This document shows, piece after piece, positions 26,901 through 35,629 of a DNA stretch of 64,000 nucleotides (its first letter is position 1; the number at the start of each line of letters is the position of its first letter). This DNA comes from Raineya sp. (GTDB lineage Bacteria > Bacteroidota > Bacteroidia > Cytophagales > Thermonemataceae). The stretch spans positions 1 to 64,000 of the forward strand of contig JALONN010000016.1 of NCBI GenBank assembly GCA_025454915.1, in the 5' to 3' direction. The notes under the pieces were generated by a model, which made no database searches, was not told the origin of the DNA, and worked only from the letters and a program-made list of their open reading frames with translations. Made by a program: the position numbers and the translations under genes.

Positions 26901-27006
26901 TTGCAATAAGCATCCAAATAATGGCTCCGAGAGCTATGGATAAAAATATTGATAAGAGTATAGACTGAGGTTGGTTTCTCCAGAATAAAAATTGTTCTTT
27001 TTTCAT
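23947..27006 (-). CDS. Large multi-pass membrane protein with TPR C-terminus
   Basis: A 1019-aa protein. The N-terminal about 430 residues hold roughly 11 transmembrane helices (for example SILLSIFLSIALGAIIWMLI and LIILAASSIAYF). A long TPR-like helical region (about 440-1010) follows, with repeats such as YYNSLGDVYLMHYNELNHQIADVYY and ALHYLKKSEKYTDNPKEIETNLLSIL. The membrane part recalls polytopic glycosyltransferase or O-antigen ligase-type proteins of this phylum, but no catalytic motif is clear. It starts 30 bases upstream of the ABC ATPase, so co-transcription is likely. Function unknown. Confidence 0.8.
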   Translation of the reverse strand: MKKEQFLFWRNQPQSILLSIFLSIALGAIIWMLIARHFGISWVYLWESQTTNGFQNVLLDSFENGILPFKLQIPVYFIQYEYLAKDLNIPLWASKLWTLGCLIGFSIMITCMSYFKRIYFLLSSTIAIIFIISLRIDLIGIGGVYSKWLFGGVFILLYIGLAYYYHTFGKDVAFWKKLTSNLAISAILGVLVFFMSKEKFPTIYLTGYGILIPFLITLTTIFLVASEIPFFFASLTTSQKLTGKPNFLNFHVVMLFYVGNLILLYLKNTKILTLDIFYIDDFYLLATSLILGVWGTRHNPLFQNVVPKSMHTWVFTAMIIIAASSIAYFNSVMNDAGIAALEDFIVYSHIGFGIVFWAYTVFNLKNETLADKQTFATIFYESQENKTIPLYIARGLGFLIMGVFIFKENSFPIKQSFAAYYNSLGDVYLMHYNELNHQIADVYYREALVNDEINHRLWYSRASLIGLKQKPKSEEIAERINHLQKATLRDGIPQDYALIAQEFAKSGQSLLANMEFKEGLEKFPKSAPLANNIALLYAQNKVLDSALHYLKKSEKYTDNPKEIETNLLSILIQKPFIAADSLDSFLNKNGDVAYEANRLALLGVYGKSDKTPFKLNFARKSITDTTLLDILQASYLHNYLLVSNHTDTTAFYITKKLANTSTNNTLIDFLKIAQQGYFFKQQNQQANIEHSRYLSYLSPARYQMQFGQNLLYLGESAQAIEQFTNLSNILSYNSIPDIFYHRAAALTEAGNLIDAEKIWQQVASDSSNLKRQYYAQKMLAILKAEVNNWKTYDDTTRFGILYYKRPEIGIQKEIAATIQNSDLKVKAYAYTINTLLEANKTQEADDFFQKLDKNVQVTLSTQSELNKVYLALCYKKQDFSVLASIIEKIPLIARHEHYRNFYKAILTESKNIKQAENLYSKALQGNPFDLLFYPDFIRFYNEKKKNKEAGYNLAVQAIRFQESSPMAWKMYIIQSLELNYIGFAEEGLEKLRELSFEDYEKYKTIYEKKKALLYGDTSE

Positions 27007-27238
27007 AGAATGATTGAAAATTGGAAAGCAAAATTAAAAAATCTTCTAGGATTGCCTATCTTCAGAAACGTTTTTTGTTTAACTTATTGCAAAATTAAAT
27101 ATTAGATTAAAGGCTTTATGATAAATAAAATATAATATTTGAAAGCTAAAATTGTATAAAACTCATTGCAATCTGAAAAAATATGTTTTATCTTGCCTTC
27201 GCTTCATTAACTACTGACTCTAAAAAATAGATACAAAT

Positions 27239-28867
27239 ATGGCTCAAGTTATTTTAATGCCAAAAATGAGTGATACTATGACAGAAGGTGTCATAGCTGT
27301 TTGGCACAAAAAAGTGGGAGATACAATTAAATCAGGTGATATAGTGGCAGAGGTAGAAACAGACAAAGCTACTATGGACTTAGAAGCCTATGAAGGAGGG
27401 ACGATTTTATATATTGGTGTCGAAGCAGGTAAATCAGCTCCTGTAGATGGAATTTTGTACATTGTAGGCAAATCTGGTGAAGATTATCAGAGCCTTTTGG
27501 GTGGTGGTAGTCCCAAAACCGAGGTAAAATCGGAGCCAGTAGTACAACCAGTTGTTTCTGAACCTGTTTCAGCAGTTGCTACTCAAACAGTAGACACCTC
27601 AAATATTAAAGCAAAAGTAGAAAGAATGCCAAAAATGAGTGATACCATGACAGAGGGTGTTATTGTTGCATGGCATAAAAAAGTAGGAGATACCATAAAA
27701 GCTGGAGAATTGCTTGCAGAAATAGAAACAGACAAGGCTGTAATGGAATTAGAAGCTTATGAAAAAGGAACAATCTTATATTTAGGTGTAGAGGCTGGCG
27801 GAAAAGTAGCAGTAGATGATGTATTGTATATTATTGGTGAAGCTGGTGCAGACTGGCAGGCTTTGTTGAATGGAGGAACAAAAAATAGTTCAGCAAGTTC
27901 TAGCCAAACAGTTTCACAAACACCATCTAATAATCAAACAGCAGTAACAACAGTTGTAAATACCGATTCTAATGGACGTGTAAAGGCTTCACCTTTAGCA
28001 AAAAAAATAGCTCAGGAATTAGGATATGATTTAAGTCAGATTCAGGGTACAGGAGATGGTGGAAGAATAACCAAAACAGATGTGGAAAACTTTAAACCTT
28101 CTACACAGCCTCAGCAAACAAAATCTGAAGTTAAAACAGAAACGAAAGTAGAATCAAAATCTACCACAACCACTAACAATGGGTTTGAGAGTTATGAGGA
28201 AATACCACTTTCTCAAATGCGTAAAACTATTGCCCGCAGACTCTCAGAAAGTAAATTTACAGCACCAGAGTTTTATTTAACCATCGAAATTCAGATGGAT
28301 AAGGCTATGCAGGCTCGTACACGCATGAATGAACTTTCTCCTGTGAAAATTTCATTCAATGATATTGTCATCAAGGCTGCTGCAATGGCTTTAAAACAAC
28401 ATCCTAAAATTAATTCTTCTTGGCTTGGAGATAAAATAAGAGTTAACCATCATGTAAATATCGGAGTGGCAATGGCTGTAGATGAAGGACTTCTTGTTCC
28501 TGTGGTTCGCAATACAGATATGAAATCAATTTCTCAGATTGCAGGAGAAGTGAAGGATTTTAGTCAAAAAGCAAAAGATAAAAAATTACAACCCAAAGAC
28601 TGGGAAGGAAGTACATTTACAATCAGTAACTTAGGTATGTATGGTATTGATGAATTTACAGCTATCATCAATCCACCAGATGCATGTATTCTGGCTGTTG
28701 GTGGTATCAAAGAGACTGTAATTGTTGAGAAGGGAGAAATGAAAGTGGCAAATATTATGAAAGTTACACTTACTTGTGATCATAGAGTTGTAGATGGAGC
28801 AACAGGAGCAGAGTTTCTAAAAACACTTAAGGCTAATATAGAAGAGCCTATGAGAATGTTGGTATAA
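27239..28867 (+). CDS. aceF: Pyruvate dehydrogenase E2 (dihydrolipoamide acetyltransferase)
   Basis: A 542-aa enzyme. Two lipoyl domains have target Lys in VETDKATMDLEAY (Lys43) and IETDKAVMELEAY. Flexible Ser/Thr/Val-rich linkers separate them. An E1/E3 subunit-binding domain follows (about 250-290, KASPLAKKIAQELGYDL), then the catalytic trimer domain ending in CDHRVVDGATG with the DHRxxDG active site. The two lipoyl domains share MPKMSDTMTEGV and look duplicated. It transfers acetyl groups to CoA in the pyruvate dehydrogenase complex. E1 and E3 genes are not nearby. A terminator follows the stop. Confidence 0.94.
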   Translation: MAQVILMPKMSDTMTEGVIAVWHKKVGDTIKSGDIVAEVETDKATMDLEAYEGGTILYIGVEAGKSAPVDGILYIVGKSGEDYQSLLGGGSPKTEVKSEPVVQPVVSEPVSAVATQTVDTSNIKAKVERMPKMSDTMTEGVIVAWHKKVGDTIKAGELLAEIETDKAVMELEAYEKGTILYLGVEAGGKVAVDDVLYIIGEAGADWQALLNGGTKNSSASSSQTVSQTPSNNQTAVTTVVNTDSNGRVKASPLAKKIAQELGYDLSQIQGTGDGGRITKTDVENFKPSTQPQQTKSEVKTETKVESKSTTTTNNGFESYEEIPLSQMRKTIARRLSESKFTAPEFYLTIEIQMDKAMQARTRMNELSPVKISFNDIVIKAAAMALKQHPKINSSWLGDKIRVNHHVNIGVAMAVDEGLLVPVVRNTDMKSISQIAGEVKDFSQKAKDKKLQPKDWEGSTFTISNLGMYGIDEFTAIINPPDACILAVGGIKETVIVEKGEMKVANIMKVTLTCDHRVVDGATGAEFLKTLKANIEEPMRMLV

Positions 28868-28888
28868 TATTTTGATTATAAATGTATT

Positions 28889-28928
28889 ATAAACCTTCAG
28901 GATGAAAAATTTCTTGAAGGTTTATTTT
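28889..28928 (+). terminator. Terminator after the E2 gene
   Basis: An 11-bp stem ATAAACCTTCA / TGAAGGTTTAT with a 15-base loop, followed by TTTTAATTTT. Confidence 0.7.
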
Positions 28929-28962
28929 AATTTTAAGGGAAACCGTATTAGAAGATTCATGC

Positions 28963-28990
28963 TTATAAAAACATTCTATTGTTTTTATAA
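28963..28990 (+). promoter_or_regulatory. Leader hairpin before the glycan operon
   Basis: TTATAAAAAC and GTTTTTATAA pair over 10 bp with an 8-base loop, ending 24 bases before legI. It has no strong terminator tail. It may be a leader RNA structure or a regulator site. No TAnnTTTG promoter is obvious in the 147-base gap. Confidence 0.3.
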
Positions 28991-29014
28991 AAGATTAAAA
29001 ACTACTTTAATACT

Positions 29015-30034
29015 ATGGCAGTACAGATTATTGCTGAGGCAGGTGTAAACCATAATGGAGACATCCAAACAGCTCAAAAACTCATAGAAGTGGCTGCTCA
29101 GGCAGGAGCTGATATTGTAAAATTTCAAACTTTTCAGGCAGAAAAACTGGTAAGCAAAAAAGCTAAAAAAGCTGAATATCAGATTGAAAATACATCAGAT
29201 TCTCAAGAAGACACCCAACTGAAAATGCTCAAAAAATTAGAATTGAGTAAAGAAGGGCATTACCAACTGATGGAGTATTGTCAAAAACAAAACATTCAGT
29301 TTCTTTCTACAGGTTTTGATTTGGAGAGTCTTGATTTTTTGCAGGAAATTAATATCCCTTTTTTTAAAATACCTTCAGGCGAAATCACAAATTTACCTTA
29401 TCTCAAGAAAATAGCTTCTTTTGGGAAAGAGACTATTTTATCTACTGGAATGGCTAATTTAGGAGAAATAGAACAAGCTCTTAATATACTGACAAAGAAC
29501 GGAATACCTCTCTTCAAGATTACAGTATTGCATTGTAATACAGAGTATCCTACACCCATGCAAGATGTGAATTTGAAGGCAATGCAGGCTATTCAGCATG
29601 CTTTTGGAGTAAAAGTTGGTTACTCTGACCATACAATGGGTATTGAAGTAGCCATTGCAGCCGTAGCATTGGGAGCTACAGTTATTGAAAAGCATTTTAC
29701 ATTAGATAAGAATGCCAACGGACCAGACCATAAGGCTTCATTAGAACCAGAAGAGCTCAAACAAATGGTAATATCTATTAGAAATATAGAAAAAGCTCTT
29801 GGAAATGGAATTAAAAAGCCTTCTGAATCTGAAAGTAAGAATATAGAAATAGCTCGTAAAAGTGTTCATTTAGCTAAAAACTTACCAGCAGGGCATATTT
29901 TGACAGAACAAGATTTTATTATGAAAAGACCAGCCAATGGTATCTCTCCAATGCTTTTAGAGCAACTTATAGGTAGAACACTTATAAAATCTCAGGAAGA
30001 AGATTATCAACTACAATGGACAGATATAATATGA
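29015..30034 (+). CDS. legI: N,N'-diacetyllegionaminate synthase (NeuB family)
   Basis: A 339-aa NeuB-family aldol synthase. TIM barrel with EAGVNHNG (8-15), DIVKFQTFQAEKLVSK, KIPSGEITNLPYL, HCNTEYPTP and YSDHTMGIEVAIAAVALGATVIEKHFTLD. A C-terminal SAF/antifreeze-like domain (about 285-339, SVHLAKNLPAGHILTEQDFIMKRPANG) follows. It condenses a 6-deoxy di-N-acetyl sugar (or ManNAc) with phosphoenolpyruvate. The legB/legC/ptmE context points to legionaminate rather than sialic acid. It is the first gene of the operon; its stop overlaps the next ATG by 4 bases. Confidence 0.92.
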   Translation: MAVQIIAEAGVNHNGDIQTAQKLIEVAAQAGADIVKFQTFQAEKLVSKKAKKAEYQIENTSDSQEDTQLKMLKKLELSKEGHYQLMEYCQKQNIQFLSTGFDLESLDFLQEINIPFFKIPSGEITNLPYLKKIASFGKETILSTGMANLGEIEQALNILTKNGIPLFKITVLHCNTEYPTPMQDVNLKAMQAIQHAFGVKVGYSDHTMGIEVAIAAVALGATVIEKHFTLDKNANGPDHKASLEPEELKQMVISIRNIEKALGNGIKKPSESESKNIEIARKSVHLAKNLPAGHILTEQDFIMKRPANGISPMLLEQLIGRTLIKSQEEDYQLQWTDII

Positions 30035-31137
30035 AAGTGTGTGTATTGACAAGTTCTAGAGCAGATTATGGAATATACAGACCATTACTCCGGAAGTTCA
30101 AAGAAGATGATTTTTTTGAGCTATCTATCATTGCTTTTGGAACACATCTTTCTCCTGTACACGGCTATACTCTGAATCAAATAGAAAAAGATGGTTTTAT
30201 TGTGGATGAATGTGTAGAAAGTTTGATACTCGGAGATAGTGCTGAAGCAATTTCTACTGCTTTGGGACTTACAATTACAAAATTTAGTGGAATTTGGGCA
30301 AAAAAACAGAAGAGTACAGATATAATATTTTGTTTGGGAGATAGATATGAAATGTTATCTGCTGTGCTAGCCTCAGTACCTTTTAATATTCCAATAGCTC
30401 ATATACATGGTGGGGAAACTACTCTTGGAGCAATAGATAACAAATTTAGACATAGTTTAACGCAATTAGCACAATATCATTTTGTATCAACGCAAGGTCA
30501 TGCTGATAAAGTAACAGAAATGCTTGGTACAGATGAGAGAGTTTATAATGTAGGGGCATTGAGTTTGGATAATTTATTGAGTATTAAATTGTTATCGAAA
30601 CGAGAATTTTACGAAAAGTATCAAATAAATATAGAAAAACCTACAATATTATTTACATTTCATCCAGAAACAGTGTCTTTTGAACGAAATGAAACATATA
30701 TTCAGGAAATTATTGAAACATTAAAAATACTAAAAGAAGAATATCAAATTATTATCACCATGCCCAATGCTGATACTATGGGTTATATGATTCGGGATTA
30801 TCTACAAAAGTTTGCAAAGGAAAATGACAATATATTTACAATAGAATCTTTTGGGACTTTAGGGTATTTTTCTGCAATACAGCATTGTAGATTTCTGTTA
30901 GGAAATACTTCTAGTGGTATTATTGAAGCAGCTTCTTTTGGAAAATATGTGATTAATATTGGTGATAGACAAAAGGGAAGAGATTCTGGAAAAAATGTAT
31001 TAAACTCTGATATACAAAAAGACAAAATATTGAAAAGAGTAAATGAAATCCAAAAAGCAGAAGCTCTAACAAAGACAAATATTTATGGAGATGGAACAGC
31101 AAGTGAAAAAATTATCAAAATCTTAAAAAATGAATAA
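30031..31137 (+). CDS. legG: Hydrolysing NDP-sugar 2-epimerase (NeuC/LegG-like)
   Basis: A 368-aa enzyme from the ATG at 30031, overlapping the legI stop as ATGA. It has SSRADYGIYRPLL at the N-terminus, LGDRYEML, the HIHGGETT loop, FHPET and GNTSSGIIEAASFGKYVINIGDRQKGR, all diagnostic of the hydrolysing 2-epimerase family. In the GDP-linked legionaminate route it releases 2,4-diacetamido-trideoxymannose from its nucleotide. Its end overlaps legH by 8 bases. Confidence 0.92.
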   Translation: MKVCVLTSSRADYGIYRPLLRKFKEDDFFELSIIAFGTHLSPVHGYTLNQIEKDGFIVDECVESLILGDSAEAISTALGLTITKFSGIWAKKQKSTDIIFCLGDRYEMLSAVLASVPFNIPIAHIHGGETTLGAIDNKFRHSLTQLAQYHFVSTQGHADKVTEMLGTDERVYNVGALSLDNLLSIKLLSKREFYEKYQINIEKPTILFTFHPETVSFERNETYIQEIIETLKILKEEYQIIITMPNADTMGYMIRDYLQKFAKENDNIFTIESFGTLGYFSAIQHCRFLLGNTSSGIIEAASFGKYVINIGDRQKGRDSGKNVLNSDIQKDKILKRVNEIQKAEALTKTNIYGDGTASEKIIKILKNE

Positions 31138-31744
31138 TATTGTTATCATAGGCTATTCTGGACATGCATACGTGGTAATAGAAGCATTTGAGTCTATGGG
31201 GAGAAAGGTAGTGGGCTATTTTGATAATCAAGAAAAAAAATATAACCCTTATACTCTAAGTTATTTAGGTGTTGAAAATCAGGATAGTATAGAAAAAATA
31301 CTTGCAAATAATGACTATTTTATTGCAATTGGGGATAATTATATCAGAGAAAAAATCTATCAGAAAATAAATTTTATGGAAAAGTTTACTCATGCTATCC
31401 ATACAAAAGCTGTAGTTTCCCGTACAGCTCAGGTAGGTAAAGGCTCTTTGATAGCTGCAAATGTAACTATTAACGCTCAGGTATATATAGGTGAAGGAGT
31501 TATCTGTAATACAAACTCTGTGGTAGAACATGAGTGTATTCTTAAAAATTTTTGCCATATTGCACCCTCAGCTACACTTTGTGGGAATGTAGAAATTGGT
31601 TACAGAAGCTTTATAGGAGCTAATAGTGTTGTAAAACAAGGTGTTAAAATAGGCAATGACGTAATTATAGGAGCAGGAAGTGTCGTTTTAAAAGATATTC
31701 CTCATAATAGCAAAGTTGTAGGTAATCCATTAAGATTTTTATGA
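31130..31744 (+). CDS. legH: Sugar N-acetyltransferase, PglD/NeuD type
   Basis: A 204-aa enzyme: an N-terminal Rossmann-like PglD domain (NIVIIGYSGHAYVVIEAFE) and a left-handed beta-helix of hexapeptide repeats with the catalytic His in SVVEHECIL and the second His in CHIAPSA. It would acetylate the C4 amino group made by LegC. The tail KDIPHNSKVVGNP is standard for the family. It overlaps neighbours on both sides by a few bases. Confidence 0.88.
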   Translation: MNNIVIIGYSGHAYVVIEAFESMGRKVVGYFDNQEKKYNPYTLSYLGVENQDSIEKILANNDYFIAIGDNYIREKIYQKINFMEKFTHAIHTKAVVSRTAQVGKGSLIAANVTINAQVYIGEGVICNTNSVVEHECILKNFCHIAPSATLCGNVEIGYRSFIGANSVVKQGVKIGNDVIIGAGSVVLKDIPHNSKVVGNPLRFL

Positions 31745-32793
31745 AAAACTTTAGTAAACATATTATAAAACATACATTTTCCATTAAACAAGCTTTAGAA
31801 AAACTCAATTCTTTCAATAGTAAAGATGATCTGACTTTATTTGTTATTGATGAAAATGAAAGAATGATAGGGACGATTACAGACGGAGACATCAGACGAG
31901 GTCTATTAAATAGTAAAAATTTAGAGAGTTCCGTTGTAGAAATAATGTTTCCTGAATTTCGATTTTTAGAAAAATCAAATATAAATTTAGATAAAATACA
32001 ATATTTTAGAAATCTTGAAATACATCTTGTTCCAGTTTTAGATGAGAATAAACGAATAGTAAAAATACTCAATCTTTCTGAAAACCAGTCTATTTTGCCA
32101 ATAGATGCAGTATTGATGGCTGGTGGTAAAGGAGAAAGACTTAAACCTCTCACTGATACTACTCCCAAACCTCTCTTAAAAGTAGGTCAAAAGCCAATTA
32201 TTGAATATAATTTGGATAGACTTGAGCATTTTGGAGTGGAAAACGTATGGATTTCAGTCAGGTATCTTGCTGAGCAAATTATAGAATATTTAGGAGATGG
32301 TTCAAATAAAAACCTGAATATTCAGTACATTAAAGAAGAAAAACCTTTAGGAACAGCTGGTGCAGTCTCTTTAATAGAGAATTTTAAGCATGAAACGGTT
32401 CTATTAATGAACTCAGATTTATTAACCAATATTGACTTTGAAGATTTTTACAAAACATTTATGGATAGTGAAGCAAGTATGTGTATAGCAACTATTCCAT
32501 ATAAAGTGAGTATTCCTTATGCAATCTTAGAAACAGAACACCACGAAGTTTTGGATATTAAGGAAAAACCTTCTTACATTTATCAAGCAAATGCAGGTAT
32601 TTATTTAATTAAAAGAAAATACTTAAATCTAATACCTCAGAACTCTTTTTTTGATGCTCCAGATTTAGTTCAAGAGTTAATTAGACAAGGTAAAAAAATT
32701 AGTTATTATTCTATATTAGGCTATTGGTTGGATATTGGTAAACCTGAGGATTTCACCAAAGCCCAAGAAGATGTTAATCATATAAAGTTTTAA
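31741..32793 (+). CDS. ptmE: CBS-domain nucleotidyltransferase (PtmE-like)
   Basis: A 350-aa fusion. Two CBS motifs (about 1-115; FVIDENERMIGTITDGDIRRGLL and LVPVLDENKRIVKILNL) precede an NTP transferase domain (about 120-345) starting DAVLMAGGKGERLKPLTDTTPKPLLKVG, with NSDLLT and a final WLDIGKPEDF. In Campylobacter PtmE activates glucosamine-1-P to GDP-glucosamine, the entry step of legionaminate synthesis. The CBS pair may sense adenine nucleotides. Its start overlaps the legH stop by 4 bases. Confidence 0.9.
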   Translation: MKNFSKHIIKHTFSIKQALEKLNSFNSKDDLTLFVIDENERMIGTITDGDIRRGLLNSKNLESSVVEIMFPEFRFLEKSNINLDKIQYFRNLEIHLVPVLDENKRIVKILNLSENQSILPIDAVLMAGGKGERLKPLTDTTPKPLLKVGQKPIIEYNLDRLEHFGVENVWISVRYLAEQIIEYLGDGSNKNLNIQYIKEEKPLGTAGAVSLIENFKHETVLLMNSDLLTNIDFEDFYKTFMDSEASMCIATIPYKVSIPYAILETEHHEVLDIKEKPSYIYQANAGIYLIKRKYLNLIPQNSFFDAPDLVQELIRQGKKISYYSILGYWLDIGKPEDFTKAQEDVNHIKF

Positions 32794-32794
32794 C

Positions 32795-33505
32795 ATGATG
32801 TTTGAAGACACCCTTTTTATAATTCCTGCAAGGGGAGGCTCAAAAGGAATACCTCAAAAAAATATAAAACATTTAGCAGGAAAGCCTTTAATATATCATA
32901 CAATTGATTTAGCAAGAAAATTTGCAAAAGATGATATGATATGTGTTTCTACGGATAGCATTGAAATAAAGGAAATCTGTGAAGCATATGGACTCCCAGT
33001 ACAATTTCTTAGACCAAGTGAATTGGCAACAGATACAGCATCTGCAGAAGCAGTTATCGAACATGCCTATCAGTTCTATAAAAATCTTCATTATAAAATT
33101 AATAAAATAGTTTTATTACAACCCACATCACCCTTTCGTTTGCCTCAACATCTCACAGAAGCAATGAAGTTATATCATCATCAATTGGATATGGTTATAT
33201 CAGTCATGGAGGCAGAGGCAAATCCTTACTTTTTAATGTGTATTGAAAATGAGAAAGGTTATGTAGAGAAGTTATTTAAGGATACTAAAATTTCTCGAAG
33301 ACAAGATGCTCCATTGGTTTATCAATACAATGGAGCTATTTATATTATTAATGCAGATTCTTTTGAAAAAAAGGAAGGAATGAGGCATTTTACAAAGATT
33401 GTAAAATATGAAATGGATATCATAAACTCCGTAGATTTAGATACGCCTATAGATTGGGCATTTGCAGAATTTATTTTAGAAAAAAGATTATTTCAGTATG
33501 AATAA
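32795..33505 (+). CDS. legF: CMP-legionaminate/CMP-sialate cytidylyltransferase
   Basis: A 236-aa NeuA-family enzyme with IPARGGSKGIPQKNIKHLAGKPLI at the N-terminus (the signature ARxGSKxxxxKN), VLLQPTSPFR, AYGLPVQFLRP and a C-terminal IDTPIDW-type segment. It activates the nonulosonic acid with CTP for transfer. Two adjacent ATGs are possible; the first is used. It overlaps legB by 8 bases. Confidence 0.92.
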   Translation: MMFEDTLFIIPARGGSKGIPQKNIKHLAGKPLIYHTIDLARKFAKDDMICVSTDSIEIKEICEAYGLPVQFLRPSELATDTASAEAVIEHAYQFYKNLHYKINKIVLLQPTSPFRLPQHLTEAMKLYHHQLDMVISVMEAEANPYFLMCIENEKGYVEKLFKDTKISRRQDAPLVYQYNGAIYIINADSFEKKEGMRHFTKIVKYEMDIINSVDLDTPIDWAFAEFILEKRLFQYE

Positions 33506-34487
33506 AAAAGTTTTAATTACAGGTGCTGATGGTTTTATTGGAAGCCATTTGGTAGAACACTTATTAGAGAAAGGATATGATGTAAAAGCGTTTGTTCTGT
33601 ATAATTCGTTCAACGCTTATGGTTGGTTAGATACATTACCCAAAGAAAAATTAAAGCAAATCGAAATTTTCTCTGGAAATGTTTGTGACCCAAATGGTGT
33701 AAGAACAGCTATGGAAGGAGTTGATATTGTTTTTCATTTGGCAGCATTGATAGCTATTCCTTATAGTTATCATTCTCCAGATAGTTATATTGATACCAAC
33801 ATTAGAGGAACTCTTAATATCTTACAAGCTGCCAGACAACTAAATACTCAAAGAGTACTTGTTACATCTACATCAGAAGTATATGGAACAGCTCAATATG
33901 TTCCCATTGATGAAAAACATCCTTTTCAGGGACAATCTCCATATAGTGCAACCAAAATAGGAGCAGATAGACTGGCAGAATCTTTTTATCGTTCCTTTGA
34001 AATGCCTATCACAATTGTAAGACCTTTCAATACTTATGGACCTAGACAATCGGCAAGAGCTGTTATACCAACCATCATTACCCAGCTCTTAAACGGTGAA
34101 ACAGAAATAAAACTTGGAGATATTATTCCTACAAGAGATTTACTTTTTGTAAAAGATACAGTCAAAGGTTTTGAAACAATATCAAGATTTGACAATACCA
34201 TTGGAGAGGAAATCAATATCGCTACACAATCAGAGATTTCTGTGGGAGATTTAGCTCAAAAGTTAATAGATATGATTAATCCTAATGCTAAAATTATCAC
34301 AGATAATCAACGAGTTAGACCTTCTAATAGTGAAGTTTATCGTTTATTTGGCTCTAATGAAAAACTGAAGCGTTTGACAGATTGGCAAATGGATTATAGT
34401 TTAGATGATGGATTAAAAGCTACCATAGAATGGTTCAGGCAAGAAGAAAATCTAAAAAAATATAAACATGAGATTTATAACGTATAA
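33498..34487 (+). CDS. legB: GDP-sugar 4,6-dehydratase LegB
   Basis: A 329-aa short-chain dehydrogenase. NAD motif GADGFIGSH, TSTSEVYGTAQYVP, catalytic YSATK (Tyr/Lys pair) and the RPFNTYGPRQSARAVIPTII segment match LegB-type dehydratases. It makes the 4-keto-6-deoxy intermediate used by LegC. Length is normal. It is separated from legC by two bases. Confidence 0.92.
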   Translation: MNKKVLITGADGFIGSHLVEHLLEKGYDVKAFVLYNSFNAYGWLDTLPKEKLKQIEIFSGNVCDPNGVRTAMEGVDIVFHLAALIAIPYSYHSPDSYIDTNIRGTLNILQAARQLNTQRVLVTSTSEVYGTAQYVPIDEKHPFQGQSPYSATKIGADRLAESFYRSFEMPITIVRPFNTYGPRQSARAVIPTIITQLLNGETEIKLGDIIPTRDLLFVKDTVKGFETISRFDNTIGEEINIATQSEISVGDLAQKLIDMINPNAKIITDNQRVRPSNSEVYRLFGSNEKLKRLTDWQMDYSLDDGLKATIEWFRQEENLKKYKHEIYNV

Positions 34488-34489
34488 CT

Positions 34490-35629
34490 ATGGAAAATTT
34501 GATACCTCTTTCTGTTCCTAATCTTTCAGGTAATGAATGGAAGTATATAAAAGAATGCCTGGATACAAACTGGGTTTCTTCTGTTGGAAGTTTTGTAGAT
34601 AAATTTGAAAAAGATTTTGCGGAGTATGTTGGTGCAAAATATGCTGTTTCAGTGGTAAATGGAACAGCTGCTCTTCACATGGCTTTGCAAATTGCTGGTG
34701 TTGAGCAAAATGATTACGTAATAGCTCCTAATATTACTTTTATTGCAAGCATCAATGCAATTAAATATTGTTATGCATTTCCTATATTGATAGATGTATT
34801 GTCTGATACTTGGCAGATGGATGTTGATTTATTAGAAGATTTTCTAAAAAATAATACATATCAGGAAAATGATACTTGTTATTTGAAAGAAAATAAAAGA
34901 AGAATAAAAGCTATCATGCCTGTACATGTGCTTGGGAATATGTGTGAAATGGATAAAATTATGCAATTGGCTGAACAATATAAGTTATCTGTTATAGAAG
35001 ATTCTACAGAGGCTTTAGGTTCTTTTTATAAAAATCAGCATGCAGGAACATTTGGCAAAATGGGATGTTTTAGCTTTAACGGGAACAAAATAATGACTAC
35101 TGGTGGGGGAGGAATGATAGTAACCAATGATGAAAAGCTTGCTAAAAGGGCTAAACATTTAACCACACAGGCTAAATCAGATAGCTTTGAATATATTCAT
35201 GATGATGTAGGATATAATTACCGACTGGTAAATATTTTGGCTGCAATGGGGGTTGCTCAACTAGAGCAAATGCCAGATTTCCTAAAAAGAAAAAAAGAAA
35301 TTCATCAGTATTATACAGAAAATTTAAAGAATCTGCCCCTCTCTTTTCAAAAAGATACAGAAAATAGTAAACCAAATTACTGGTTATTTACAATTTGTAT
35401 TGAAAAACAAAAAGAGTTAATGACATATCTTATTGAAAGGAAAATTCAAGTTCGTCCTTTTTGGCGACCTATGAATATGCTTGATATGTTTAAAAATGAT
35501 ATATATGTAAGCAAAGAAGATAATGCTTTTAAGATTTATGAAAAAAGCGTAAGTTTGCCCTGCTCAACAAACATTACAGACCAAGAGTTAGAAAAAGTAG
35601 TACAAACCGTTAGAAATTTTTATCAGTAG
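34490..35629 (+). CDS. legC: LegC-family aminotransferase
   Basis: A 379-aa DegT/DnrJ/EryC1 PLP enzyme. VSVVNGTAALHMALQ is the N-terminal substrate loop, EDSTEALGSF the Asp/Glu pocket and SFNGNKIMTTGGGGM carries the PLP lysine. It starts SVPNLSGNEWKYIKECLDTNWVS, the pattern of LegC. It adds the C4 amino group. The stop TAG shares its G with the GTG start of the next gene. Confidence 0.93.
   Translation: MENLIPLSVPNLSGNEWKYIKECLDTNWVSSVGSFVDKFEKDFAEYVGAKYAVSVVNGTAALHMALQIAGVEQNDYVIAPNITFIASINAIKYCYAFPILIDVLSDTWQMDVDLLEDFLKNNTYQENDTCYLKENKRRIKAIMPVHVLGNMCEMDKIMQLAEQYKLSVIEDSTEALGSFYKNQHAGTFGKMGCFSFNGNKIMTTGGGGMIVTNDEKLAKRAKHLTTQAKSDSFEYIHDDVGYNYRLVNILAAMGVAQLEQMPDFLKRKKEIHQYYTENLKNLPLSFQKDTENSKPNYWLFTICIEKQKELMTYLIERKIQVRPFWRPMNMLDMFKNDIYVSKEDNAFKIYEKSVSLPCSTNITDQELEKVVQTVRNFYQ

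Noticed and set aside
28963..28990. Invertible-promoter arms before the glycan operon
   Set aside because: The 10-bp arms lie only 8 bases apart, so they cannot flank an invertible promoter; no recombinase is nearby.
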